DNA from: an uncultured PS1 clade bacterium
Lineage (GTDB): Bacteria; Pseudomonadota; Alphaproteobacteria; MED-G09
DNA: 59,174 nt
NCBI GenBank assembly: GCA_902537725.1
Contig: CACBCD010000006.1
Location: 1 to 59,174, forward strand
Direction: 5' to 3'
Each line of letters opens with the position of its first letter. Within the stretch, counting starts at the first letter, position 1. Below the pieces are notes generated by a model that was given only the letters and a program-made list of their open reading frames with translations, did not search any database and was not told the origin of the DNA. Shown one piece after another: positions 17,586 to 25,544 of this stretch. The position numbers and the translations under genes are program-made.

Positions 17586-18035
17586 TTACTGGGCTCTAGG
17601 CGCAACTGCTAAAATAGTATCAGCGCCAGACCTTTTTCTGCTTATGCTTATAATTGCTGTTCTTAAATCTTTTTCATAAACCAAGAATATTTGATTACCT
17701 TGTTGTTCCATTATCAAGAACCAACCTGTATCAGGCATGTGCTCTTTGAAATAATTAAATACTGCATTAGCATCCAAACCAGAGTTAAAATATATTTGTC
17801 CGAACCAATTTTCATCACTACCTACAACAACTGATTTGGTTAAATCTAAAAAAGTTTCTGGAGGAAAAGCTACATCACTGAATTGATTTAAAACATCCTC
17901 TTGTGTTGGTTCATTTGCTTCCGAAACCTCAGAGACAGATGTTGAGCTTCCAGGATTAGTTAAAGATGAAATTTCAGCACATGACGCTAGTGTAAAAACT
18001 ATTATAAAAATAAAAAAGGTACGAAAAAAAGACAT
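17586..18035 (-). CDS. Predicted lipoprotein, function unknown
   Basis: The 149-aa product has a lipoprotein signal: hydrophobic residues 5-16, then lipobox LASC with Cys19. A Ser/Glu-rich linker follows, then a compact domain (about 50-149) containing NWFGQIYFNSGLDANAVFNYF and GNQIFLVYEKD. This is a small alpha/beta domain I cannot name. AAGGAG lies 7 nt before the ATG, one of the best ribosome sites in the window. The stop abuts the biotin-carrier remnant on the opposite strand. It is probably anchored in the outer membrane facing the periplasm (no Asp at +2). Confidence 0.75.
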   Translation of the reverse strand: MSFFRTFFIFIIVFTLASCAEISSLTNPGSSTSVSEVSEANEPTQEDVLNQFSDVAFPPETFLDLTKSVVVGSDENWFGQIYFNSGLDANAVFNYFKEHMPDTGWFLIMEQQGNQIFLVYEKDLRTAIISISRKRSGADTILAVAPRAQ

Positions 18036-18102
18036 TTCAAATCTCCTTAAAATAATAATATTTTAAAATTATACTTTTATTAATGAGTCGGTCAAATAAT
18101 CA

Positions 18103-18486
18103 TTAAAAAATACACATCAATGAGGCCAAAATTATTAATGCCCAACTTCCAATTGCTCCTGCTGCTCGAGGAATATTGTCAGGGCCTAAGCCATCTTTAG
18201 AAATGATTCCATATGCGTGTGCACCTCTACAAAGAATGAAAGCTATTCCAAAAATATGAACAAAAAATTCACTTCCTCGATACTCCATTAACATAAGGAG
18301 AATTAACATTAAGGGAGCGTGCTCAACTAAATTACCAAAAGCTCTTGATCTTTTGAGCAATATATCATCATCCCCAGCAATAGCTGTTTTTATCTCTACC
18401 CTTCTAAATGCTGTATTTAGAGCTAAAGCAACAGCCATAATACCAAGAATGCCAGCATAAAGAGCTGTACCATTAAGATCATCCAT
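18103..18486 (-). CDS. MAPEG family membrane protein
   Basis: The product is about 127 aa with four predicted transmembrane helices. It has the MAPEG pattern VEIKTAIAGDDDILLKRSRAFGNLVEHAP, with the conserved R-x-x-x-N-x-x-E cluster that binds glutathione in eukaryotic members. Then come a CRGAHAYGI helix and a short C-terminal helix. Bacterial MAPEG proteins have poorly known substrates. The start is placed at the second ATG (18486), since GAGG 6 nt before it fits. An ATG at 18498 is in frame. It is divergent from the symporter gene. Confidence 0.8.
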   Translation of the reverse strand: MDDLNGTALYAGILGIMAVALALNTAFRRVEIKTAIAGDDDILLKRSRAFGNLVEHAPLMLILLMLMEYRGSEFFVHIFGIAFILCRGAHAYGIISKDGLGPDNIPRAAGAIGSWALIILASLMCIF

Positions 18487-18590
18487 TAAAAACCTCATTA
18501 ATAAATAAAATTAATTACTCGTTGATTCGTTAAAAACAGCAATATTTAAGATCTTATTTGTATTTATTTAAATTTGATATACTTTGAGCT

Positions 18591-19829
18591 ATGTCCTTAA
18601 CTTTGAAGATAATTTTAGGAATGACATTTGGTTTTATTACTGGAACGGTAATAAATCTTTTCTCACTTGATAATAATTTTTATATTAATACATATTTTAT
18701 TAATGGTATTTTTGATATTGTTGGATCAATTTTTATATCCTCACTCAAATTAATGGTTGTTCCACTCGTATTTTTTTCATTATCAACTGGAATAGCCTCA
18801 TTTGATAAAGAAAAAAAGATTTCTGTCATAGCATTAAAAACATTGTTACTCTATTTGTTCACTACAGCACTTGCAATTTCTCTTGGACTTTTAATAGCAA
18901 TTTTTCTCTCACCTGGATCAGGATTGGATTTAATAACAACTTCGCAATTTATTGCGCCTGAGGCTCCTAGCTTAAAATCAGTACTTATAGATATTTTTCC
19001 TACAAATCCTATACAGGCAATGGCTGAAGGGAAAATGCTTCAGATAATAGTATTTTCGATATTTTTCGGAATTGCATTAAGACTTACAAAGGACATTAAC
19101 AATAATCTTTTTGAAATAATGCAAAATATAACAAATGTTATTATGAAAATGGTTTTCATTTTAATTAATTTTGCCCCAATTGGTGTTTTTTGTTTATTGA
19201 CTTCATTATTTGCTGTTCAAGGTATTAATGTTTTAGGAGATTTAGTCGGATACTTCTTTATAGTGATATTTGTTTTACTTTTTCATGGCCTTATTGTTTA
19301 CCCTTCCCTTCTATATATTTTTACAAGAATAAAACCTCTCTGGTTTTATGGTAAATTAAGACCTCTTATGGTTTTTGCTTTTTCAACTTCTTCTTCTAAT
19401 GCGACAATGCCAATTACTTTAAAAACTGTAACTGAAGATATAGGTGTAGATCCAAAAATAGCTTCATTTACAATTCCTTTAGGCGCAACTGTTAATATGG
19501 ATGGAACAGCAATTATGCAGGGTGTTGCAACTGTTTTTATAGCTAATGCTTATAATATTGACTTATCGACGCTTGACTATTTAATGGTGATATTAACTGC
19601 TACACTTGCTTCTGTTGGAACAGCAGGAGTTCCTGGAGTGGGCCTAATTATGCTTGCCATGGTTTTGTCTCAAGTTGGATTACCTACTGAAGGTATTGCA
19701 CTTATTCTAGGAGTTGATAGAATCCTTGATATGCTTAGAACTGTAGTTAATGTTACAGGAGATAGTACTGTATCAACAATAGTTGCAAGTTCTGAAAATG
19801 CGATGGATAAAAATAATTATAAAAAATGA
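18591..19829 (+). CDS. Dicarboxylate/amino acid:cation symporter (DAACS family)
   Basis: The 412-aa GltP/DctA-type transporter has eight helices plus two re-entrant loops. HP1 contains FSTSSSNATMPIT (serine-rich), the TM7 motif is GATVNMDGTAI, and HP2 includes TLASVGTAGVPGVG. The late helix has LGVDRILDMLRTVVNVTGDST, with Asp and Arg residues that bind acidic substrates in this family. It probably imports glutamate, aspartate or C4-dicarboxylates with Na+ or H+. It is followed after 13 nt by an alcohol dehydrogenase and then a bicupin, suggesting a small uptake-and-catabolism operon. Confidence 0.93.
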   Translation: MSLTLKIILGMTFGFITGTVINLFSLDNNFYINTYFINGIFDIVGSIFISSLKLMVVPLVFFSLSTGIASFDKEKKISVIALKTLLLYLFTTALAISLGLLIAIFLSPGSGLDLITTSQFIAPEAPSLKSVLIDIFPTNPIQAMAEGKMLQIIVFSIFFGIALRLTKDINNNLFEIMQNITNVIMKMVFILINFAPIGVFCLLTSLFAVQGINVLGDLVGYFFIVIFVLLFHGLIVYPSLLYIFTRIKPLWFYGKLRPLMVFAFSTSSSNATMPITLKTVTEDIGVDPKIASFTIPLGATVNMDGTAIMQGVATVFIANAYNIDLSTLDYLMVILTATLASVGTAGVPGVGLIMLAMVLSQVGLPTEGIALILGVDRILDMLRTVVNVTGDSTVSTIVASSENAMDKNNYKK

Positions 19830-19842
19830 TTGGAGAATTGTA

Positions 19843-20892
19843 ATGAAAAGTGAAGCTATTGTTGAATTAGGTAAACCCTTGCAAACTATTGAGTCAGAAA
19901 CTCCTGAGCCAAAAGGAAAAGAAGTTCTATTAAAAATTACGCATAGTGGAGTTTGTCATTCAGATGTTCATATTCATGATGGTTATTTTGATCTAGGTGG
20001 AGGAAATAAATTACCTGTAGGACAAATGTTAAACTTACCTCATACAATGGGTCATGAAATTGAAGGTGAGGTTGCTGCAATTGGACCAGACGTAACTGAT
20101 GTGGAGATTGGAGCAAATGTCGTTGCATATCCATGGATTGGATGTGGAGAATGCGCAACTTGTAAAGCTGGTGATGAGCACTACTGTAATGCACCAAGGC
20201 AGTTAGGCATTCAGTTACCTGGTGGATTTGCTGATTATTGTATAGTTCCAGACTCTAAGTATGTATTAGATTATACTGGGATAAGACCAGGATTAGCAGC
20301 AACATATATGTGTTCTGGTTTAACAGCCTTTGGAGCATTAAAAAAATTTGTAAATATCACTGATGAAGATCATATTTTAATAATGGGTTTAGGCGGTGTT
20401 GGAATGATGGGTTTACAGTTTGCCCGTGCATTATTTAACTGTAAAATTTTAGCAGCTGACATTGACCCAAATAAATTACAAGCTGCAAAAGGAGCTGGTG
20501 CTGATGAAGTTTATGATACATCTGACGAATTATCTATAATGAAGCTATTAGATGATACAGGTGGTGGTGTAAAAGCAACAGCTGATTTTGTTGGAGCAGA
20601 ACCAACAGTTCAATTTTCTTTAGATTCAACTAAAAAAGGTGGACAAGTTGTTGTTGTAGGTCTTTTTGGAGGTGCTTTCCAAATGCCAATACCTATGTTT
20701 CCATTATCAGCAAAAAGTATTGGTGGAAGCTTTGTTGGAAATCTTGAGGAAACGAAAGAAATGCTTGAACTAGTTAAACAGGGTAAAGTTGATCCAATTC
20801 CTGTATCTAAAAGAGAACTCAAGGAAGCTACAAAAACTCTTGATGATTTAAGAGATGGATCCATTACAGGAAGAGTTGTTTTACAGCCATAG
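19843..20892 (+). CDS. Zinc-dependent alcohol dehydrogenase (MDR family)
   Basis: The 349-aa medium-chain dehydrogenase has the catalytic-zinc motif GVCHSDVHIHDG and HTMGHEIEGEV. The structural-zinc loop reads CGECATCKAGDEHYC with all four cysteines, and the Rossmann signature is GLGGVGMMGLQFA. It should oxidise an alcohol or reduce an aldehyde with NAD(P). ATG 19843 is preceded by GGAG 8 nt upstream and starts MKSEAIVELGK, the family N-terminus. An upstream start at 19783 would lie within the symporter gene. The cupin gene follows after 8 nt. Confidence 0.92.
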   Translation: MKSEAIVELGKPLQTIESETPEPKGKEVLLKITHSGVCHSDVHIHDGYFDLGGGNKLPVGQMLNLPHTMGHEIEGEVAAIGPDVTDVEIGANVVAYPWIGCGECATCKAGDEHYCNAPRQLGIQLPGGFADYCIVPDSKYVLDYTGIRPGLAATYMCSGLTAFGALKKFVNITDEDHILIMGLGGVGMMGLQFARALFNCKILAADIDPNKLQAAKGAGADEVYDTSDELSIMKLLDDTGGGVKATADFVGAEPTVQFSLDSTKKGGQVVVVGLFGGAFQMPIPMFPLSAKSIGGSFVGNLEETKEMLELVKQGKVDPIPVSKRELKEATKTLDDLRDGSITGRVVLQP

Positions 20893-20900
20893 GAATAGAA

Positions 20901-21671
20901 ATGACAAATTGGAAACATATTAAAACAGGTGAATATGAATGGGATTTTTTTGGTGATAAGCATGGTAGAGAAACTTCTAAAGTAAGAACATTCTATGAGG
21001 GTAATCAGTATATTTGGGAAGCTAACTTGCTACCAAATTACGTTGCTGAGTCTCATTGGCATCCCTATGATATTGTTCAAATTTTTCTTGAGGGAGAATT
21101 TATTGCTGAAGGTGAAGGATCTTTTTACCCAGGTGACATTAGATGGGTCAAAGCAGGACAGTCAACTATTGAAGGAGCCGGTGATGCTGGTTCTAGATTT
21201 TATTTAATAGCTTTAGGTGGAGATATTCCTCTAATGTGGGATGATTTATACCCTCTTCCTAATGATTTAAAAGAAACTTTATCTAAAAGAGGAAACGGTG
21301 TTGGTAATGCTAATGTTAACTCCATACCATTTATACCATTTGAAGATGGTTTTGGTAGACCTACTCAACCTGTTCAGGTTATTTGTGATGAGTCTCCTTA
21401 TATTGTAAGAACTAAGTTTGATCCAGAATATGAAGCAAAAGAACATTGGCATAAATATGATACAATGTACTTTATTATGGATGGAGAGATGTCATTTAGT
21501 GACGAAGAACCAATTTATAGAAAAGGAGATATTAGGGTTGTTCAAGGGGGACATTCTTATGGACCTGAAAAACCTGGACCAAATGGTGTTACCTTCATAT
21601 TGATTTCAAATGGAGGGCCCATAGAGCTTAATTGGTCAGATATAAAAGAGCCACCAAAAGTCTCTAATTAG
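20901..21671 (+). CDS. Bicupin domain protein
   Basis: The 256-aa product contains two cupin barrels. The first has SHWHPYDIVQIFLEGEF with the PGDIRWVKAG turn. The second has EHWHKYDTMYFIMDGEM with KGDIRVVQGG and a late His in HSYGPEKPG. The H-x-H metal pair appears in both barrels, so two metal sites are possible. No exact function is recognised. Bicupins include dioxygenases, isomerases and decarboxylases. Tight linkage to the alcohol dehydrogenase and symporter suggests it acts on the same imported compound. Confidence 0.8.
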   Translation: MTNWKHIKTGEYEWDFFGDKHGRETSKVRTFYEGNQYIWEANLLPNYVAESHWHPYDIVQIFLEGEFIAEGEGSFYPGDIRWVKAGQSTIEGAGDAGSRFYLIALGGDIPLMWDDLYPLPNDLKETLSKRGNGVGNANVNSIPFIPFEDGFGRPTQPVQVICDESPYIVRTKFDPEYEAKEHWHKYDTMYFIMDGEMSFSDEEPIYRKGDIRVVQGGHSYGPEKPGPNGVTFILISNGGPIELNWSDIKEPPKVSN

Positions 21672-21767
21672 TTTCCTTTTTTTCTTTTTCTTTAGCTTTA
21701 GACGTGATAATTTTAATAGATAAATTTTATTAAGTTGAATTTTAGCTGTAGTCAAGAAAGATAAAAA

Positions 21768-22091
21768 ATGAAAAATATAATTTTAACTTTATTAATAATC
21801 ATTTTTATTCCTCTGGCGGTTAAATCTGAGGAAAGAATTTGCTTTAAAACAAAAGATATTGAAAATATATTATTTAAAAAAGATCGATTAATCTTTGAAA
21901 ACAGGAGAAATGTTAATTATTCACTTACTTGCAGAGGATCAAGACATTTAACTTTCCAAAATCCACTAGTAATTGAACCTATAAAAATGGGCTATAAAAT
22001 ATGCTCAAATGACGTTTTGAAACTGAAAAACTATTCATGCTTTATTGATAAGATTACTTTATTAAAAGAGGATAAAGATAAAAAAATATAA
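21768..22091 (+). CDS. Small secreted protein, DUF6491-like
   Basis: The 107-aa product has a signal peptide (residues 1-20, cleavage near VKS-EE). The mature part carries four cysteines, starting with RICFKTKDIENI and including NYSLTCRGSRHLTFQNPL and GYKICSNDVLKL. That pattern resembles DUF6491, a family of small periplasmic proteins of unknown role. The four Cys could form two disulfides. It stands alone between the bicupin operon and the convergent MazG cassette. The family assignment is tentative. Confidence 0.65.
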   Translation: MKNIILTLLIIIFIPLAVKSEERICFKTKDIENILFKKDRLIFENRRNVNYSLTCRGSRHLTFQNPLVIEPIKMGYKICSNDVLKLKNYSCFIDKITLLKEDKDKKI

Positions 22092-22134
22092 ATTATTTCA
22101 GTGTTTTAAAGTAAAATATTAATGTATTTTATTT

Positions 22135-22242
22135 ATGAATAAATTTTTTTTTCTAGTATTAACTTTTATTGCACTGTTTATTTTTATTAATTTATTTTTA
22201 GCAATAATAAACTGGGTGCTTGTTTTCTATTATGGGTTCTAG
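22135..22242 (+). CDS. Possible 35-aa single-helix membrane peptide
   Basis: ATG 22135 opens a 35-codon frame ending at TAG 22240-22242. The peptide is almost entirely one hydrophobic helix (MNKFFFLVLTFIALF then FINLFLAIINW), with a short aromatic tail. There is no convincing ribosome site, and AT-rich intergenic DNA can give such frames by chance. Its stop overlaps the convergent 100-aa gene by 4 nt, as other true gene pairs do here. Low certainty. Confidence 0.3.
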   Translation: MNKFFFLVLTFIALFIFINLFLAIINWVLVFYYGF

Positions 22243-22541
22243 TCCTCTAAATCAAAAATTTCTAAGTTATTAAGCTCTTCATCCCACCCTGGTGTTAGAT
22301 AGTGATCTATTTTGATAGATTTATCTATATTGTTATTTTCTTTTGATAATTCATTAACTTTTGCATCAACTTCGCTTTTAGCTTTTAGAATATCCTCTTC
22401 TGTAAGGTTTTCTGAAAAAATGTCAGCTAAGTGTAAAGCTTCATCAGACTGTTCTTTTGTTGGAGCTGTAATATGAAGAAAAAGAGCATCTTTTAATGCT
22501 TCGTAAAGGTTTTTGGGGTCTTTTTTTAAATCGTAATCCAT
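22239..22541 (-). CDS. Hypothetical protein, third gene of the MazG cassette
   Basis: The 100-aa soluble acidic protein has a helical N-terminal half (LKDALFLHITAPTKEQSDEA then DIFSENLTEEDILKAKSEV) and a disordered C-terminus ending IFDLED. I do not recognise the family. Small alpha-helical proteins with an ALFLxITAPTxEQ segment remind me of marine phage accessory genes, but this is only an impression. The ATG shares its A with the TAA of the 53-aa gene (TAATG), so translation is coupled. Confidence 0.7.
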   Translation of the reverse strand: MDYDLKKDPKNLYEALKDALFLHITAPTKEQSDEALHLADIFSENLTEEDILKAKSEVDAKVNELSKENNNIDKSIKIDHYLTPGWDEELNNLEIFDLED

Positions 22542-22702
22542 TAAAAATCTTTAATTTTATATTTTTTATTTCTTAGTCCTATCTCAGCTTCTTTTATAGC
22601 TTTATTAATTTCATCTTTTTTAAGATTTTTCCTTAAATCTTTATTATCTTTTCCTAACATTAATGCTGATTTAAAAGCTAAAAACCTATTATTTTTAGAC
22701 AA
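22541..22702 (-). CDS. 53-aa basic protein, middle gene of the MazG cassette (TTG start)
   Basis: A 53-codon frame begins at TTG 22702, directly after the MazG TAA, with AAGGAG 8 nt upstream, a near-consensus ribosome site. The product is highly basic and helical (SKNNRFLAFKSALMLGKDNK, then KKDEINKAIKEAEIG) with a Lys-rich tail. Its stop shares a base with the next ATG. The good Shine-Dalgarno site and exact abutment on both sides support a real gene. Function unknown; a nucleic-acid-binding role would fit the charge but is speculation. Confidence 0.6.
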   Translation of the reverse strand: MSKNNRFLAFKSALMLGKDNKDLRKNLKKDEINKAIKEAEIGLRNKKYKIKDF

Positions 22703-22999
22703 TTAGTGGTCTCCTTCTTTAACAAATATTCCGTCAACCATTCTTCCCTTTCGGTCTTTAATATCATTATAAGCTGTTTCTAAACACTCTTCCATTGAAA
22801 TACCTTGTCTTTCCATAATATTCAACATTACAACCATCATATCACCTAAATCATCTTTAACATCTTTACTTTTACAGACACTATCACTTAACTCTCCAAG
22901 TTCTTGCATAAGCTTTAAAACCTGATCTTTATCAGAGCTTCCTTCAATTAGGTTTCTATCATGATGCCATTTAATGATTAATTTTGTTAATTCTTCCAT
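22703..22999 (-). CDS. MazG-like nucleotide pyrophosphohydrolase
   Basis: The 98-aa all-alpha NTP-PPase domain has metal ligands in the two-helix motif QELGEL (Glu33, Glu36) and DDLGDMMVV (Asp50, Asp53). An N-terminal WHHDRNLIEGSS segment precedes them, as in dimeric MazG/phage-type enzymes. Such enzymes hydrolyse NTPs or dNTPs to the monophosphate plus PPi, for housecleaning or (p)ppGpp-related control. ATG 22999 is chosen because GGAGG sits 5 nt upstream. The ATG at 23011 overlaps that site. It is the first gene of a three-gene coupled cassette. Confidence 0.85.
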   Translation of the reverse strand: MEELTKLIIKWHHDRNLIEGSSDKDQVLKLMQELGELSDSVCKSKDVKDDLGDMMVVMLNIMERQGISMEECLETAYNDIKDRKGRMVDGIFVKEGDH

Positions 23000-23076
23000 A
23001 AGATCCTCCATTTAGAATCAATTATTAGACTATTTGAGTACTAAACAGAGTCAAGTGATCATGGATGATAGAGGAT

Positions 23077-23775
23077 TTAACTTCTTTTATTTGTTTCCAT
23101 GGTAATAATACTATCAGAGAATTTCTGAAGCTTAATAGTCCTAATTAAACTTTTTTCATCGCTTTTTTGTATAATATCATTGTTATTTAAATCAGCATAT
23201 TTATGATTTATTTTGCTGTGATGCATTTCATCCTCTCTCACTTTTACAATTAAATCAGAGAGTTTCGCATCAGTATTAAGATTATAGTAATCGATTGCTA
23301 TCTGTGGAGCATCAATATTCTTTATCTTATTACTTTTAATCATGTTTAAATATTCAGTGTAACTTAAAACCGCCTCTTCCTCAAAATAGGCAATCATTTT
23401 ATGTGCAGTTCTAGGAAATAAAATAAATATAAATAAATAGAAAATTGAAAAAAATATTTGAGAAATTAAAACCAAAATTCTTTCAAACCAATTTGGTTTT
23501 GCAATTTCAATAAAAAACATTAAATGCATTCTCTCATTTTCCGCTTCAGATAACATTTCATTAATGTATTCCCCTAATCCAGTTCTCATATTTCTAAGGC
23601 TTTTAAAATGCATCCAAACACCTGCAACCATTCCAGGAACACCAGCAATAGTTTCTAACACCACAGCTCTGTGTCCGTATCTTTTTGCAAAGAACTTATC
23701 TGCAATAAATCTAAAAAACTTTGTCATTGCCAAAGCAATAAAATCGGAATTTGTATTATGATTAGAATTAGACAT
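23077..23775 (-). CDS. aox: Alternative oxidase (cyanide-insensitive ubiquinol oxidase)
   Basis: The 232-aa diiron protein has all the alternative-oxidase motifs: LETIAGVPGM (Glu41), EAENERMHLM (Glu81, His84), YFEEEAV (Glu132/133), and REDEMHHSKINHKYAD (Glu183, His186), plus IDAPQIAIDYY. It oxidises ubiquinol and reduces oxygen to water without pumping protons. The protein binds one leaflet of the inner membrane. The hydrophobic region at about 100-120 fits membrane attachment. Bacterial AOX is patchy and found mainly in alphaproteobacteria and marine metagenomes. It is transcribed in the same direction as the MazG cassette but 77 nt apart. No clear regulator site was seen upstream. Confidence 0.93.
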   Translation of the reverse strand: MSNSNHNTNSDFIALAMTKFFRFIADKFFAKRYGHRAVVLETIAGVPGMVAGVWMHFKSLRNMRTGLGEYINEMLSEAENERMHLMFFIEIAKPNWFERILVLISQIFFSIFYLFIFILFPRTAHKMIAYFEEEAVLSYTEYLNMIKSNKIKNIDAPQIAIDYYNLNTDAKLSDLIVKVREDEMHHSKINHKYADLNNNDIIQKSDEKSLIRTIKLQKFSDSIITMETNKRS

Positions 23776-23842
23776 TAAATATAAATAAACTTTTAAAATT
23801 AATTATAAAAGTGTCAGATTGACGCAACATACAATACTGATA

Positions 23843-24175
23843 TTACTTTATGACTATTTTAAGATCTAAATTCTTACTAACATCCTCAATTCCACCAATG
23901 TTTCTAATATTAGTGTAACCTAATTCCTCTAAAATTAATTTTGCCTTTCCCGATCTATTACCGCTTCTGCAATACAGTAAAATTTCTTCATTATTATTTA
24001 GAGTATATTTACCAATATCTTTTGAAAGATTTTTTAAAGGAATGTGAATTGCACTTTCAATATAGCCATTATCCCATTCTTGTTTAGTTCTAACATCAAT
24101 CATGATCGAATAAGCTTCATTAATTAACGAGACAGAAAAAACCAAAGCAATGATTAAACCTTTAAAATTAAACAT
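23843..24175 (-). CDS. Periplasmic single-domain rhodanese
   Basis: The 110-aa protein has a signal peptide (about 1-23) followed by a rhodanese domain: IDVRTKQEWDNGYIESAIHIP, the active loop CRSGNRS with Cys69, and a C-terminal GYTNIRNIGGIEDV. The six-residue active loop after the Cys fits PspE-like sulfurtransferases, which move sulfane sulfur to thiol acceptors such as cyanide. It lies just upstream of alternative oxidase on the same strand (67-nt gap). A link through cyanide or sulfide tolerance is attractive but unproven. Confidence 0.87.
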   Translation of the reverse strand: MFNFKGLIIALVFSVSLINEAYSIMIDVRTKQEWDNGYIESAIHIPLKNLSKDIGKYTLNNNEEILLYCRSGNRSGKAKLILEELGYTNIRNIGGIEDVSKNLDLKIVIK

Positions 24176-24253
24176 TTATTCAACCTATATTATTTTTAAT
24201 CAATCTAATATTCTTATATGTTGATTGTTATAAGCGTTCAATATCTTAATTTT

Positions 24254-24454
24254 TTAATGACCAATTAATGAAATTCCCTCAGCAAAAAATATTCTATTTA
24301 TATCTATAATAAGAAAAGCAAGTGCTAAAAGAATTAAAAAAGCTTCAATTATAAAGATTTTTTTATTTTGTTTCTTAAAATTTAAAAAAATTATTATTGA
24401 AATTAGAAGTATTAGAAAAAATGGTAGGAATGGAATATTAAATAAAAAATCCAT
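24254..24454 (-). CDS. Small two-helix membrane protein, unknown
   Basis: The 66-aa protein is almost entirely hydrophobic: helix about 4-26, a basic KKQNKK hinge, and a second helix about 32-50, then a short polar tail. AGGGA lies about 10 nt before the ATG. No family is recognised. It is upstream of the rhodanese on the same strand and could be part of the same transcript. Confidence 0.5.
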   Translation of the reverse strand: MDFLFNIPFLPFFLILLISIIIFLNFKKQNKKIFIIEAFLILLALAFLIIDINRIFFAEGISLIGH

Positions 24455-24547
24455 ATTGATATATTCCCTATTAATTTAAAAATTAATTAATTTTTTACTA
24501 TTGGATGAAATTGAATTCAATATTAATATCAATTTAGGGAGATAAAG

Positions 24548-24907
24548 ATGAAAAGTGCAATTGATGTAATAAAAAAATTCTGGGAAATTCAAGATGAAGG
24601 TGATTATACAAAAGTAATTGTCCTTTTTTCTGAAGATGCATTATTTGAAGATCCTGTTTATGGTAATTTTAATGGTAAAGCTGAAATACTTGAGTTTATG
24701 AAGAAAATGAATAAGGAAATGAGCTCAAGAAATATAACCTTTAGAGCTATAAGAATAGACGGTGGTGGTGATGTTGCATGGGCACAATGGATTGCAGATA
24801 CTCCGGATGGAGAATTAGAAGGTTGTGGCTTATACAAGGTTGAGAATGGTCTTATGACCTATTATAAAGATTATATGAATGCCCCTTCTAACTCAAAGGA
24901 AGATTAA
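24548..24907 (+). CDS. SnoaL-like/NTF2-fold protein
   Basis: The 119-aa protein fits the SnoaL-like NTF2 fold: helix IDVIKKFWEIQDEGDY, strand LFSEDALFEDPVYGNFNGKAEI, and curved sheets ending YKVENGLMTYYKDYMN. The family includes polyketide cyclases, ketosteroid isomerases and many proteins of unknown function. GGGAG lies 6 nt before the ATG. It stands alone, divergent from the small membrane protein. No partner indicates a substrate. Confidence 0.75.
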   Translation: MKSAIDVIKKFWEIQDEGDYTKVIVLFSEDALFEDPVYGNFNGKAEILEFMKKMNKEMSSRNITFRAIRIDGGGDVAWAQWIADTPDGELEGCGLYKVENGLMTYYKDYMNAPSNSKED

Positions 24908-24965
24908 ATTTACTATTTTTAAAAATTTAATTGAATGTAATATTTTTAGAAAATAGGAAATTATA

Positions 24966-25220
24966 GTGAAAAATAGCAAACAAAAATTATTATTATTTAT
25001 CTCAATAGTTCTTATATGTTCAATTTTTATTGTAGCATTAGATTTATTGTTACCTTTTTTTGAAAATATAATAAATTTTCTAACAACTAATTCTGTATTA
25101 ACCTCATTAATTCTTCTGATTTTAATTTTATATAAATCTTATAAAAAAAATTATGACTTAATTTTTTTCATTTCCATAGGACTTCTCACTGGGTTTTTAA
25201 TGTCATTTTTATATTTATAG
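24966..25220 (+). CDS. Small integral membrane protein, unknown (GTG start)
   Basis: The 84-aa protein has three likely transmembrane helices (about 8-30, 36-56, 64-83) separated by a basic KSYKKN loop. It starts with GTG 24966, preceded by AGGAAA, 58 nt after the SnoaL-like gene on the same strand. I do not recognise a family. The 92 bases after the stop hold only short repeats (AAGCTATT twice) before the next small minus-strand frame. Confidence 0.5.
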   Translation: MKNSKQKLLLFISIVLICSIFIVALDLLLPFFENIINFLTTNSVLTSLILLILILYKSYKKNYDLIFFISIGLLTGFLMSFLYL

Positions 25221-25312
25221 TTATTTTATCTGGTTAAGCTATTAAGCTATTTTAAAGAAAAGAGATAAAGAATCTCAAAAGGAAATCTAAAGTAAGATCC
25301 TATTATTAAAAA

Positions 25313-25450
25313 TTATACTTCCTTGTTATTCGTCTTAAGCTTTTTTTTATTATTTTTAGCAATAGCAAGTATAATTAAAAATCCTATTAATTTTATAGAA
25401 ATTATTAAGGGTATATAAGGTATATTTTGTTCTGATAAATAAAGAAACAT
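25313..25450 (-). CDS. Possible 45-aa single-helix membrane protein
   Basis: ATG 25450 has GGAG 5 nt upstream and opens a 45-codon frame ending at TAA 25313-25315. The peptide has an N-terminal polar part, one transmembrane helix (about 11-34, IPLIISIKLIGFLIILAIA) and a strongly basic tail (KNNKKKLK then TNNKEV), an orderly positive-inside layout. This architecture and the good ribosome site favour a real gene in what would otherwise be a 324-nt gap. No homologue is recognised. Confidence 0.45.
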   Translation of the reverse strand: MFLYLSEQNIPYIPLIISIKLIGFLIILAIAKNNKKKLKTNNKEV

Positions 25451-25544
25451 TTTCTCTCCATAAAGAATAAACTGACATTTATTTATATAATTATCGCTTC
25501 AAAATTAGCAAGGGTATAGGCTGCGACAAAATAAATTGATAATA

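Noticed and set aside
25261-25277. Small GAGAT-AAAGA-ATCTC hairpin in the 25.2-25.3 kb gap
   Set aside because: A 5-bp stem without a U-run; too weak to call a terminator.
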